64,000 nucleotides of DNA from Alentia gelatinosa (GCA_950022655.1 OX465590.1:38577218-38641217); one strand, 5' to 3'. Numbered from the stretch's first letter, positions 1 to 10,512 are shown. Notes: generated by a model from the letters alone, not told the origin. Translations and numbers: made by a program.

Positions 1-2390
1 TGGAATATTACATGATAACAATTCTGTATGCCACTAGTGGCATAGAAAACTCTGTATGCCAATGAGCATGGCATACGGAAACTCAATGTTAAGCCTATGG
101 GATTTTATATTAGGGGTGGGATAATAGATTAAACTCCGCCTTCGCCATCGGTTCATCTGTTTACGTATTATACGTGATGCAGCTTGACCACATAAATTTA
201 CGGAACGAGGCAGTAATGCCGAGTTTCCGTAAATATTGTACGACCATGGTGTGTTCGACATTTATCATATACACCCAGAATTCATAATATATTATTTGTC
301 GAGGTGAAAGTCTACACGCCGCCAATGATTAAAGACGTTCCGTATTCTAGAGTACGGAACAGGGTGACGCTCCGAATATACGCGTTATAGGGAGCAGCAG
401 TACGTATTTATAGAAAGTACTGCATATATTTTGTCGAGTATAAAGTATTTCTTAAATTTCCTTATTTGATAAATCCGTTAAACTGATGAGTTGATATGGA
501 CGGTATCACGGAATATGCCTTTTGTAAGTGGGTTTTCCATAGAAGACATTCCGAATGGGCCTTCAGTAGCGGATGATACCAGGAGATCAGGTGGTACCAG
601 GAAACTATATAAGGAGTCTTACACCATTACAAATAACGTAATCAATGTCAATTTAATGTCATAGTTAGTAGAAACAACACATACAGAGACAGAATATTGC
701 TCCACAGTTCACTATATTGTACGACTGAAATTCCTAACAACAATTTATACAGATACAGGTACATTGTATGTCCATGCACAGGACCTGCGGCCGATAGCGA
801 AGCTTCTGTATACAATAGATTGTTTTGCATTTTTAAAATAGTTTCTTTTTTTTATATACATTCATCGTCTTCTGCCATCCGCTTTATTCTTGTCGATATT
901 CTTCACATTTTATTAACAACAGGATCATCTGGCAGCGGTCTACATGTACTAGAATTCTCATCAATAATATGAACAGGTTCGACTTATGGTTGCAATGAAT
1001 ATTTACTTCCAACAAGGTATCGCAGAAACGTTTCCAATACAAATAATCTACGGAACTATTTATAAACGATACTACTGAGAATCACAGAATCCTCCATGTT
1101 AAGGAGAAGATTGATCAATGCTGTTTTCCTTTCGTCAGTTTTACAAGTTCCCGATCTGTGGAATTTGAAGTGCTCCGTTAGTTAAAGTGTTTCTCTGTTC
1201 GGCTCACATCCGCCGGAAATGACGTCACGTTGATACATATTTGTTGCGTTTCGCGAACTTCTATCCCATGTTTTGTCTTGTTTTGCGACTGGAATATTTC
1301 TTCCTTCGTCACCTGAAAAGAGAGTGTTGGGTAGAACTGTCAGATACATGTATATATGTGACACGGTCGCAAAAAAGTTTCGAGGATATTCACGCAAGTG
1401 GAATTCATACGGTGGGATTCATGTACTTCACAACGTTAAAAATCTTCTGAGATTCTGTACCTTTCGAAGTAAAATTCACATACATCGGTAGCCTGTATAT
1501 AGTCCCAAGTTACTTATATTGACATTTGAACTATTTGAGCATAAATCAATATTCATTAATCGCCGTTCCATATTGTTTACCTAAGCTGATTATTCAGCCT
1601 CATTGTAATATATTATGTTATATCATTATCATTCATTATTATACCGCATAGACACTAATATGTGTAACTTTTATTGTGTCTATGACTGAGAATATTTGAT
1701 ACGATAGCGCCCGTATATGTTAAAGGCCGGTTGAAAACCAAATGTAAATTTGAACTGTTGCCCAATAAAAAAATATAAAAAATTCACACAGTGCGGTTCA
1801 TGTACCTCGCACCGTCCAAAATCTCTGGAGATTCTGTTCCTGTTCAAGTGGAAAATGTTGCTACCAATTACAAGAGACAAGACATGTCCCAGGGAAATGG
1901 AACCCGACAATTAAGACGAAGAGATTGTGTTCGAGTACAGAATCTCAGCAGGAGACAGTATAAGCTGGCCATAAGGTCGTCCATAAGTGTTGAATAAAGT
2001 TCACCCAAATCGTCCCTGGCTCTCCTTGGCATACAGAAAAGGGTTTCCATGTACGACTTTGGAATATTAAACGGGCCGCGCCTTTGCAAAGAGAGGCCAT
2101 ACTCTCACCATGATAAAGACAAATAAATTCTCACGTTGAAAAAAAAAGAAAAAAGGACACATTGACCGACAACCTTAGAGGAAGTTTCTCTGCTGCTATA
2201 TACAATTCGTAGTAGGATGAGCGCGAACAGAACGCCTGTTTGTATACTTTTATCCTGCCCCTCATATGAATCTCCATAGGTCTTATTTTCCATCGTATAC
2301 AAAGCCCCCATTGAAAATGTATGGGGACTCAGTAAACCACGACCCATTATATAAAACTTGTCAGATACCATAACTGTGGTATACTTAGTA
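1..2390. other. Intergenic, AT-rich, with degraded repeat fragments
   Basis: No convincing gene. A short hairpin at 197-233 has arms TTTACGGAA/TTCCGTAAA around CGAGGCAGTAATGCCGAG, the hairpin-superfamily centre. The end module of the same superfamily is at 86-125. Pieces of the GTGGGATTCA foldback family lie at 1388-1492 and 1790-1940. A fragment at 1970-2085 matches the element at 18.9 kb. All open frames are short and unsupported. Confidence 0.6.
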
Positions 2391-2394
2391 GAAA

Positions 2395-2533
2395 CCAAAC
2401 GAGAGTTAGCCTTGTCAATGTTTATGCCATGATGGGCAGGTCGTGTATTACTACACGAGGCATTAGCCGAGTGTAGTGAGTAGCAGACCTGGCCAGAGTG
2501 GTTTAAACATTGACAAGGCTAACTTGAGTTTGG
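2395..2533. mobile_element. Hairpin element (superfamily H)
   Basis: Arms of about 30 bp (CCAAAC, then GTTAGCCTTGTCAATGTTTA) are inverted at the other end, with the inner 20 bp identical. The middle holds ACTACACGAGGCATTAGCC and GAGTGTAGT, the conserved centre. Shared end modules lie outside: a minus-strand copy near 2265-2320 and a plus-strand copy near 2745-2785. Confidence 0.75.
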
Positions 2534-3059
2534 TTTTGTATTTATCCTACCCCATATCACCGGTATACAGAGAAAACTTTGTAATTATCCATGTTAGCAG
2601 TGTGTTGACACTCATCGGAGGATGGCTGCGTTTATCAATGCTGCTGGATCTACTTCCATTACCTCGTCCCTGATTGGTCCGTTTTTTTTATTCACCTCGG
2701 TGCATAAATAACATTTTATTCAACGCTCAGTCAAATACACTGACTCAATGTTAAACCTATGGCGTTTTTTATTGGGGGTAGGATAAAGATTCAAACCTGT
2801 GGTATACGGCCTCAAAACCATGGTATACGGGAAAATAGTCCCTTTGTGCTATAGAGCAAAGAAATAGTCCCCATTGTAATCAGAGCCGCCTATCCACCTA
2901 ATCATCGTTTGTTGTATTTATTATCCATTATTTTGAATGAATTAAACCCAGTAATTGCCACATTAAAGGGTATAGCAATAGTGCTCGTGTATTACTACGC
3001 GTCAACCTCTCGTGGTTTACGGCCGCCTGTCCACAAAACCATCGATTATTGTCTATTTA

Positions 3060-3240
3060 TGCCATGACTTTATGCCATGGTTATGCCATAAAATATATAT
3101 ATACCACACTTGACATATATAAAGTTTAAAATCTGTGATGGGGTAGGATAAAATCCAAACTACAGATATCATTCAGCTCCGCTTCGTGGTATCATTCCGT
3201 GAAGACAACTCACGCCATATAAACAATCATATGAAATTCT
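3060..3240. mobile_element. Hairpin element with GAAGACAACTCACGCCAT arm, copy 1 (partial)
   Basis: It shares GAAGACAACTCACGCCATAT, AACAATCATATGAAATT and the motif GTTATGCCATAAAATAT with copies near 23.9 kb and 34.3 kb. Only one arm is well preserved here. Confidence 0.65.
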
Positions 3241-3364
3241 GTTAGGTTTCCTGATAGTATTAGGGCTGATTAGATTTGCAAATGCTAAGCTTTGTTCATT
3301 CTTACTTGTGGCTGCTGCACTATGAGTCAAGCATTTGGCGAGGGGCGGATGATAATCAATTTTA

Positions 3365-3510
3365 TTATCCACCTAATACAAAGTGTCCATAGAAAACACA
3401 TAGAGAGTTTGCATCACCATACCCGGAGCATACAGATATATCCACATAATACAAAGTGTCCAAAGAAAACACATAGAGAGTTTGTATGGACATACCCGGT
3501 GGATACGGAT
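3365..3510 (+). repeat. Two units of a 72-bp tandem repeat
   Basis: Units contain ACAAAGTGTCCATAGAAAAC and CACATAGAGAGTTTG. The same unit forms a long array at 60.8-61.5 kb. A further decayed unit is near 3760-3830. Confidence 0.75.
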
Positions 3511-3591
3511 AGGTTGTATGCTCCGGTTGGCGCATACGGAAACATAGTGCGTACGGAATAACTAATTGATATCGACATGCCACCAGAAAAG

Positions 3592-3766
3592 GTGGATAAT
3601 AAATACAATATAAACTGGTTTCAGATAAAAGTGGTTGTATGCTCCTCGGAGTTGACTCTGTGCAATATCCTCGAATATGCTCGGATATTACTACGCTTCA
3701 ACTCCTCGGAGCATACGGCCGCTTGTATCTTAAAGCCAATATTGTGTATTTATTATCCACCTGATA
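3592..3766. mobile_element. Palindromic element with GGTGGATAATAAATA ends
   Basis: The left end GGTGGATAATAAATACAATA is inverted at the right end (TATTTATTATCCACC). Inner arms GTATGCTCC and GGAGCATAC are also inverted. A second related hairpin follows at 3925-4125 and a third at 61.56-61.71 kb. Each is associated with the 72-bp tandem unit, so hairpin and units may be one element. Confidence 0.75.
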
Positions 3767-3924
3767 CATAGTATCCATAGAAAACACATGGGCAGCGTGT
3801 ATCTATATGCCTGGAGCATGCATATATGTTGTATGCTCCGGGCTTCAAAACTCGGCTCACACGGAAAAATAGTACATATGAAGAAATGATGTATACCCAA
3901 ATGAACCAATATCGTTATGCTACT

Positions 3925-4125
3925 TGTCAGGAAAAGGCGGATAATAAATACAATATTGACTGGTTTCAGATAAAAGCGGTCGTATGCTCCTCAGATTTGA
4001 CTCTGCGCAATATCCTCACATTCATCACTACATCACTCGGACATAACTACGCGTCAACTCCTCGGAGCATACGACCGCTTGAATCTGAAATCAGTCAATA
4101 TTGCGTATATACAAAAACAGAAATC
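3925..4125. mobile_element. Palindromic element, second copy
   Basis: Repeats the layout of 3592-3766: GCGGATAATAAATACAATAT, GACTGGTTTCAGATAAAAGC, then GTATGCTCC inverted as GGAGCATACGACCGCTT. Its right end is diverged. Confidence 0.65.
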
Positions 4126-4129
4126 ACAA

Positions 4130-4690
4130 TTCGCCTGATGGTACAAATAGCAAAGGCAATACTCACCCATAACTGTGTTTGAAGAATTGATTATTCCTCC
4201 TTGTCTTCTGAAAAAATAATGCATGCCATTAATTAATTGTCATTCCAAGAGGTAGGAGGAAGGGTGGGATGATACAGTTACATTGACATTATTTTGGAGA
4301 ACGTGGCACTGTGCATAGTAGGGTACATAATTTCTATTTTAATGTAACACAAAGAGGAGTTGATAAACACTTATAGATGAAGGGCAATGTGTGGCAGAGA
4401 CACGGAAAGATAACTCAAAATCTAAAGTGAATAAACCCTTACTTCTTTGACAGGAGATAAAATGCCATATCAAATTTCTTTAAGCAACACCCATTACCTT
4501 CAGATCCCAAAGCGGGCATAGAGTGCCGCTACTACATGGAGAACGAACTTGAATTTACTATTCTTTTACCGAGGGAGCACGAAACATACACCCCGACTCA
4601 ACCACGCCCCAATATCAGAACAAGGGCATCACCAAAGGGATGCAGCAAGATGGGACACTACACAAATAAACGTACATCAATATTGTCCAT
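4130..4690. other. Intergenic, nothing recognised
   Basis: Unique-looking AT-rich sequence. A 60-codon open frame at 4536-4718 has no recognisable feature and is probably chance. Confidence 0.5.
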
Positions 4691-4696
4691 TATCTT

Positions 4697-4985
4697 AGCC
4701 CCATATAATTTTCAATAGGCTTAACATTAGGAACTCGTTCTCAACAGGTATGCGAGTACGGTAACTCATACTCAATGGGTGATAAACAGATAACTATATC
4801 CAGCCTAAGATAAAATCATAAACATATTCGTGTTTGGTCCGTATCCCCGATAGCCATCCCGTTTGAAGCGCCTCAGTATATTCACTCGGCTATCGCCTCG
4901 TTTAACGATATCCCTGAACGCTCCAAACTCGATGGCATAACGGGACACAGACCAAATACTCGTCAGTTTTTTCTTAAACTCTGGC
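4697..4985. mobile_element. Hairpin element (superfamily H), GTTTGGTC-arm type, copy 1
   Basis: Starts with the minus-strand end module (TAGGCTTAACATTAGGAAC). Arms GTTTGGTCCGTATCC and GACACAGACCAAAT are inverted around the centre CACTCGGCTATCGCCTCGTT. Two more copies lie at 59.6-60.0 and 60.0-60.3 kb. Confidence 0.75.
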
Positions 4986-5597
4986 AGTCGGTCTATACGC
5001 CATGCCCCTAGAGACGGTCATCCTTTAATCCCCCTAGAGACAGTGGGTAGACAGATACATTGCCATCTCGCAAGAGCTGATGTTGATGATTTAATTTGCA
5101 TCACTTAAAAGTCTCTAAATGCTTTGTAGTTCCATCGCTACATATCATGCTTATAATTGAATCAAATGCTTAATGGATGCATGGTTTCGTCAAGGCAATC
5201 TGGATTCAGGACGAGTTGTCCCAAACAACAATGACAAAACAAATAAAAATTTTAGGACAGAGATAAAAACATTTTATCATCTGCCCCAAAAGAATTGGAA
5301 AAAACAATGACAAGTACACTAAAGCCTCTACGTCCTTAAAATGATTCAATTCAGTCGCGGGCGGCGTCCTCAAATTGACCCTTACAGCGAGGCACTCAGT
5401 ACATGTCAACCAATCAGCACGGCGCTTACAAGTGTCTATGTGTGGATGTGAGGCTGAGGTCCATTGGGTGATGGGATTGAAAGATGGCGGCAATGGGGAG
5501 ATAACCAGGAGTGACCAGCGGGCCCCCACCACAGTGCCCATCATTAGGCTCGCTTAAAACGCCCCTGAATCCCGCGAGATTGACATGTTGATATCTC

Positions 5598-5799
5598 TTA
5601 AGGCCCGTTTCCATTGACGGATGAAAACGGTGTAGATTTTTTGTGTTCTCCCAGAAGCCTATTTCTATTAGCCATCACCGATATACAGTCAGGAACCACG
5701 AACGGACCTTTACCACTGCTGACGCAAAATGTAAATGGGCTATTAGGAGAACACAGAAAATCTACACCGTTTTTGTCGGCCAATGGAAAAGGCCCTTTA
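5598..5799. mobile_element. Non-autonomous PIF/Harbinger-like MITE (AGGCCCGTTTCC family)
   Basis: The element (5601-5796) starts AGGCCCGTTTCCATTG and ends in the inverted GGAAAAGGCCCT, flanked by TTA on both sides. The body is a long inverted repeat containing CGGTGTAGATTTTTTGTG. At least seven relatives lie in this window. The superfamily is inferred from the 3-bp TTA duplication. Confidence 0.8.
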
Positions 5800-6113
5800 T
5801 CTGTGTTTGAATGCTGACCTCTCCCGGGACTGAAGCCACTCTGGGAAGCAGGCATCTGTATGATTCACTGCGAGGTAACCCTGATTTGTGGCCCTGATCT
5901 TTTATTAAAAGACTACATTTTCTTCACTGGGCTTTTCCCCAATGAGGACAAGACCCTCAAGCAGTGAATTGTGAAATCAAAGAAGGGGAATAAAAGAGTT
6001 GATTGATTCGGGGTCATCCATAAAATACGTGCGGTGTGGGGGGCGGGGTGGTGTGTAAAAATATTAGGAAATGTTGTGGTTCTTAATTTATTGCGTATAA
6101 GATTGAGAGGGGT

Positions 6114-6409
6114 GTTGGTCGTGCACCCCTCTCATAAGATCTCACACTTTCTAAGTGGTATTCTGTATTCCAGTCCAAAAAAAGCCACTAGGGCGCAAAG
6201 TACACAGTATTCCTGCCAGATGGCATCATTGAGATTATATGAATCTTTGGGTTGCATTGATGTACGTCTTTAGCACGGGAGGTAGGCCAGTGGATTCTCT
6301 AGGATCTAGGCCTAGTTTGTTAGGAATTCTTCTCCCATAGAGTGAACTGAGAACCTTGTACAGAATACCACTTAGAGAGTGTGAGATCTTATCAGAGGCG
6401 TGCACCAAC
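6114..6409. mobile_element. Inverted-repeat element with 50-bp arms
   Basis: The left arm (GTTGGTCGTGCACCCCTCTC, AAGATCTCACACT, AAGTGGTATTCTGTA) is inverted at 6360-6409 with few differences. The 190-bp spacer is non-coding. It fits a MITE; no second copy was seen here. Confidence 0.75.
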
Positions 6410-6976
6410 TTTTTAAGAAATATCAATTCCTACTTATGGATGGTGTGGTAGATGTTGCATGTTGCTTTCACACATACTTTATTGATGGCCCCAATAGAGA
6501 AGCATTATCTGAATCCGTTTAAAACTTATCTATAAGCATTTCAAATGTGACAGACTTCTTTGATAATGGGACCACCCAGCAACTGTGACCGCTTGGGCCC
6601 ATAACATATTTTATTTTATCAGACCCACTTATGTAGCAGGTATTTTCCGAAAGGAAATGACAATGTCATAGATTTAAGCATTTCAGGCTAGACCAATGAG
6701 CACAGAGAATCACAGTTACACTCTTCGAGCAGATTTTTTTAATTTTTTTTTATTCAGTTCACATCTCGTCGGGCAATACCTATCTTCTAGGCCGATTTAC
6801 AAGTGCTTTATGTCTATTTGTAGGTGAGACAGAGACGATTATAGATCTTATTCAAACACGTTGTTTTTTTATATCTTAAATAGACCAGAAGTTACTAAAC
6901 TTTGCATTTCTTTGATCTCATCCCGGGTCATTTACGAGGTTATAAAAAGGAGAAGGTGTGATCGGGAAGAATCGGC

Positions 6977-7010
6977 ATGTCGATGTCTTATAGGTATAAG
7001 ACATCGACAT
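6977..7010. repeat. Perfect short hairpin
   Basis: ATGTCGATGTCTTATA is followed after two bases by its exact inverse. A third copy of ATGTCGATGTCTTA lies at 7060-7073. Confidence 0.85.
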
Positions 7011-7089
7011 TTTATTCCCGACTCTCACCGAGCCGATGGTCGGGATGAATCTAGAACAAATGTCGATGTCTTAGTGGCTTAATAAACGC

Positions 7090-7925
7090 CGGCCGAGGGT
7101 CATAAAAATGGCGTGGCATCGCACACAATCTCCCAAGTGTGGCCGGGGTAGCGCGCGTATGGTCTTGTTCTATATCAATTGCTGAGAAAGAACCCTCTCC
7201 TCGATGATACTGTATTGAGTCCACATAGTTAGTCAGGTACGCCTACCACTGGGCCAATACTGACACATAGGATAAGCGTCTCAAGAGGTATGAAAGCTGT
7301 GAAAACAGAAGGTCGTGGCTGGCTGTTTTATAACACTATGTGAAGTGTAAGTTGTACTCGATCTATATCATATATTAAATTCAGAGATATGTATAACAAC
7401 ACTATTTACTTAGTGTAAAGTTATGATATTTGTTTGTTCATTTTTCCAAATTTTCCCTTGCGGATGAGTTAGAAAATAATTCACCCAACCACAGCAGGGG
7501 ACACAAAACATGTAGGGTGCGTCGACAGAGGCCGACCTGAGAGGGAATTTCAAAGACAGGTGACACTTGTGGTCGCGATACCAACCCATTTGCCTCGTTA
7601 GCACACATAAAGTTATGATATTTACCAGATTTTAAATTGCAGTGCCATATAGTATATCAAGATGCCCATAGTGCCTGATTTGCAACGATTCCGTCACATC
7701 AGTATGGCATACCCCTGGACTTTATTGAGATGAGATTAACATAGATATTGACCACACCACTCACCACTCATAGAACTACTCCATTCACTATTCTCTAGCT
7801 ACGATCGTTACCTCTCCTTAAATAGCACAATTTTCATTTCTGACACTTTGATTTACAACTATCAAACGTGGCTACTACTCACCTTACTCCATATTCAAGT
7901 ATCAAATATGAAGAGTACTTTTGCA
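7090..7925. other. Intergenic, downstream of the neuropeptide gene
   Basis: AT-rich, with no recognised gene or repeat. It lies past the 3' end of the minus-strand gene. Confidence 0.5.
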
Positions 7926-7929
7926 GAAA

Positions 7930-7935
7930 TTTATT
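7930..7935 (-). terminator. Poly(A) signal of the neuropeptide gene
   Basis: AATAAA on the minus strand lies 165 nt beyond the TAG stop. It supports 8101 as the end of the coding region and a short 3' UTR. A GTTAGT at the stop codon could be read as a splice donor, but the nearby poly(A) signal makes that less likely. Confidence 0.6.
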
Positions 7936-8100
7936 AAAAAGAAAAAAAAATCATTTTTTAAGTCCCATCGGTTTTGATAGACGAGCAGATTTTCTTTAGA
8001 CGAACAGTGTTACTATTCCTTACGAGGGTAACTTTTAAGACTGCATATATAATCACATCATCATGATAAAACTGGATAATATACATATTGTAACTAAATA

Positions 8101-10158
8101 CTAACCTTCTTGGGCTTCTCTTTTGTCATCACTCCGCTTTGCTAGTCCACCGAAAGCACTTTGATGACTGATAGAATCAAATGATTTCTTTTTAAGTCCG
8201 CCAAAGGCGCTGTTGCCTCCAATAGAGTCAAATGATTTCTTGTCAAATCCACCAAAGGCACTGTTACCTCCGATGGAGTCAAATGCTTTCTTTTTAAGTC
8301 CTCCAAATGCACTATTGCCCCCAATTGAATCAAAGGATTTCTTATTGAATCCACCAAAGGCGCTGTTGCCCCCGATGGAATCAAATGCTTTTTTATCAAA
8401 TCCACCAAATGCACTGTTGCCTCCAATAGAGTCAAAGGCTTTCTTGTCAAATCCACCAAATGCACTGTTGCCTCCGATTGAATCGAATGCTTTCTTTTTT
8501 AGTCCTCCGAAAGCACTATTGCCACCAATGGAATCAAATGATTTCTTGTCAAACCCACCGAAAGCACTGTTACCTCCAATAGAATCGAATGCTTTCTTAT
8601 TAAATCCACCAAATGCACTGTTGCCTCCAATAGAATCGAATGCTTTCTTATTAAATCCACCAAATGCACTGTTGCCTCCAATGGAATCGAATGCTTTCTT
8701 GTCAAATCCACCAAACGCACTGTTACCTCCAATGGAATCGAATGCTTTTTTGTCAAATCCACCAAATGCACTGTTGCCTCCAATGGAATCGAATGCTTTC
8801 TTGTCAAATCCGCCAAATGCACTGTTGCCTCCAATAGAATCAAATGCTTTCTTTTTCAAGCCTCCAAAAGCACTATTGCCACCAATTGAATCAAAAGATT
8901 TCTTGTTAAAGCCACCAAATGCACTGTTTCCTCCAATAGAATCAAAGGCTCTCTTTTCTCCATCAACTGACCTTTTTTTGCGAAGCCCTCCAAATGCACT
9001 TTGGTGACCAATGGAATCAAATGCTCTCTTCAACCCTCCAAATGCACTTTGGTGACCAATAGAATCAAATGACTTTTTGTCAAACCCTCCAAAAGCACTT
9101 TGGTGGCCAATAGAATCAAATGATTTTTTGTCAAATCCTCCAAATGCACTTTGGTGACCAATAGAATCGAATGGCCTTTTCTTTAGCCCACCAAATGCAC
9201 TTTGATGTCCAATTGAATCAAATGACTTCTTCTTCAGCCCTCCGAATGAGCTTTGGTGCCCGATTGAATCAAATCCCCTTTTCAGTCCACCAAATGAGCT
9301 TTGGTGCCCGATTGAATCAAATCCTCTTTTAAGTCCACCGAATGCACTTTGGTGACCGATTGAATCAAATGCTCTTTTCAGTCCACCAAATGAGCTTTGG
9401 TGACCAATGGAATCAAATCCTCTTTTCAGTCCACCGAATGAGCTTTGGTGCCCGATTGAATCAAATCCTCTTTTCAGTCCACCGAATGAGCTTTGGTGAC
9501 CAATGGAATCAAATCCTCTTTTCAGTCCACCGAATGCGCTTTGATGACCAATAGAGTCGAAGGAGCGTTTCAACCCTCCGAAAGCACTCTGATGACCAAT
9601 AGTGTCGAATGGCCTTTTTCGTAAGCCACCGAATGCACTTTGATGTCCAATAGAATCAAACGATTTCTTTCGTAGTCCTCCGAATGCACTCTGATGTCCG
9701 ATGCTGTCAAATGCTCTTTTCAGCCCACCGAATGCGCTCTGGTGCCCAATTGAATCAAATGACCTTTTGTCGTCAATGTCAGTATCATATAGTTCCTCAT
9801 TATCAGCAAGGTCTCTCCGGAGTGGGATTTCTCCACCTCCCAGTGAATCGAGCTGGCGTGCGTACAGGGGAATTTCTGCTCCTCCGAGGGTGTCCAGTTG
9901 ACGACGCAGGGGAATTTCTCCTCCGCCCAAGGAGTCCAGTGCTCTACGAAGGGGGATTTCCCCACCGCCGAGGGAGTCCAGCTCACGGCGCAGGGGGATT
10001 TCCCCACCGCCCAGAGAGTCCAGCGCCCGCCTGAGGGGGATTTCCCCTCCGCCGAGAGAATCAAGATGGCGGCGGGCCTCGTCAAGGTCATACTCCCGCG
10101 CCAAGATGGCGTTCTCCTCGGCCTCGTCACTGGGTACGGAGCGCTTCACGTTCGACTT
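8101..10158 (-). CDS. Pedal peptide/orcokinin-type neuropeptide precursor, main (3') coding exon
   Basis: The exon encodes 685 residues of a secreted prohormone cut by dibasic convertases into small unamidated neuropeptides. Read in order, it has an acidic leader (KSNVKR, then SVPSDEAEENAILAR), six LDSLGGGEIPL-type peptides ending in RR, an acidic spacer (DLADNEELYDTDIDDKR), sixteen FDSIGHQS[A/S]FGG peptides, a short SVDGEKR spacer, fifteen FDSIGGNSAFGG peptides, one FDSISHQSAFGGL copy and the tail SDDKREAQEG. Cleavage sites are KR, KK, RR, RKK, RKR and KKK; one copy (QLDTLGGAEIPLYAR) ends in a single Arg. Peptides end in GGL, GGFD or GGFN, with no Gly amidation donor before the basic sites. 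The FDSIG core and repeat layout match the pedal peptide/orcokinin family, which is known to act on muscle in molluscs. No signal peptide is in this exon. The open frame continues upstream to 10230, but that codon is TTG and the stretch looks intronic. The stop is TAG at 8101-8103. The family call is firm; the exact orthologue is not known. Confidence 0.93.
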   Translation of the reverse strand, partial: KSNVKRSVPSDEAEENAILAREYDLDEARRHLDSLGGGEIPLRRALDSLGGGEIPLRRELDSLGGGEIPLRRALDSLGGGEIPLRRQLDTLGGAEIPLYARQLDSLGGGEIPLRRDLADNEELYDTDIDDKRSFDSIGHQSAFGGLKRAFDSIGHQSAFGGLRKKSFDSIGHQSAFGGLRKRPFDTIGHQSAFGGLKRSFDSIGHQSAFGGLKRGFDSIGHQSSFGGLKRGFDSIGHQSSFGGLKRGFDSIGHQSSFGGLKRAFDSIGHQSAFGGLKRGFDSIGHQSSFGGLKRGFDSIGHQSSFGGLKKKSFDSIGHQSAFGGLKKRPFDSIGHQSAFGGFDKKSFDSIGHQSAFGGFDKKSFDSIGHQSAFGGLKRAFDSIGHQSAFGGLRKKRSVDGEKRAFDSIGGNSAFGGFNKKSFDSIGGNSAFGGLKKKAFDSIGGNSAFGGFDKKAFDSIGGNSAFGGFDKKAFDSIGGNSAFGGFDKKAFDSIGGNSAFGGFNKKAFDSIGGNSAFGGFNKKAFDSIGGNSAFGGFDKKSFDSIGGNSAFGGLKKKAFDSIGGNSAFGGFDKKAFDSIGGNSAFGGFDKKAFDSIGGNSAFGGFNKKSFDSIGGNSAFGGLKKKAFDSIGGNSAFGGFDKKSFDSIGGNSAFGGLKKKSFDSISHQSAFGGLAKRSDDKREAQEG

Positions 10159-10200
10159 CTGTAAGAGACAAAACACAGACATTAAGAAATGTATTACATC
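10159..10200 (-). other. Splice acceptor and 3' end of upstream intron of the neuropeptide gene
   Basis: On the minus strand a pyrimidine-rich run (TGTTTTGTCTCTTACAG) ends at 10159 and is followed by AAG, the first codon of the exon, in phase 0. A branch-point-like CTTAAT lies about 27 nt upstream of the AG. The open frame runs through this tract and gives a hydrophobic stretch that mimics a signal peptide. The only in-frame ATG there (10180-10182) would give just MSVFCLLQ before the mature leader, too short for a signal sequence. The true start should therefore be in an exon at higher coordinates. Confidence 0.8.
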
Positions 10201-10368
10201 AGTGAATAAAACTAGGGGAAACGTGGACAATCATCAAGTGTTAGCTTATTGGTCACAACAGTTATTAACAAGAACGCAGGAGCCAAACCTAGTCCACTGA
10301 AACGGTAGAGAAATGTACTACATCAGTGAATAAAACTCTGAAAATGTGGACAATCATCAAATGTTGAG
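10186..10368. repeat. Direct duplication inside the intron of the neuropeptide gene
   Basis: About 60 bp at 10186-10245 (ACATCAGTGAATAAAACT, then GTGGACAATCATCAA) recurs with few differences at 10309-10368. The copy spacing is about 125 bp. It lies just upstream (minus strand) of the exon and has no coding sense. Confidence 0.75.
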
Positions 10369-10377
10369 CCACAGACA

Positions 10378-10512
10378 TACCAAGCGAGAAACGTAGCGAT
10401 TTCCAGAATTACCAACACAAAATGGCGTGTATGTGACCTATTATTTTATATTTTATCTGATTATTCCTTTTGATATGCTAAATAATCGTTGGGAGATGTT
10501 CCTATGAAATAA
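10378..10512. repeat. Dispersed repeat, also at 39.76-39.90 kb
   Basis: Contains CCAACACAAAATGGCGT, TTATCTGATTATTCC and GGGAGAT..TTCCTATGAAATAA in the same order and spacing as 39762-39896. It looks like the end of a moderately diverged repeat within the intron. Confidence 0.7.

Noticed and set aside
481..520. CTGATGAG motif suggestive of a hammerhead ribozyme
   Set aside because: The required GAAA and the stems are missing here and at the other occurrence (16531).
8213..9007. Plus-strand 264-codon frame with ESNAFLSNPPNALLPP-like repeats
   Set aside because: It is the antisense shadow of the neuropeptide repeats. The repeat period is a multiple of three, so the opposite strand also stays open.
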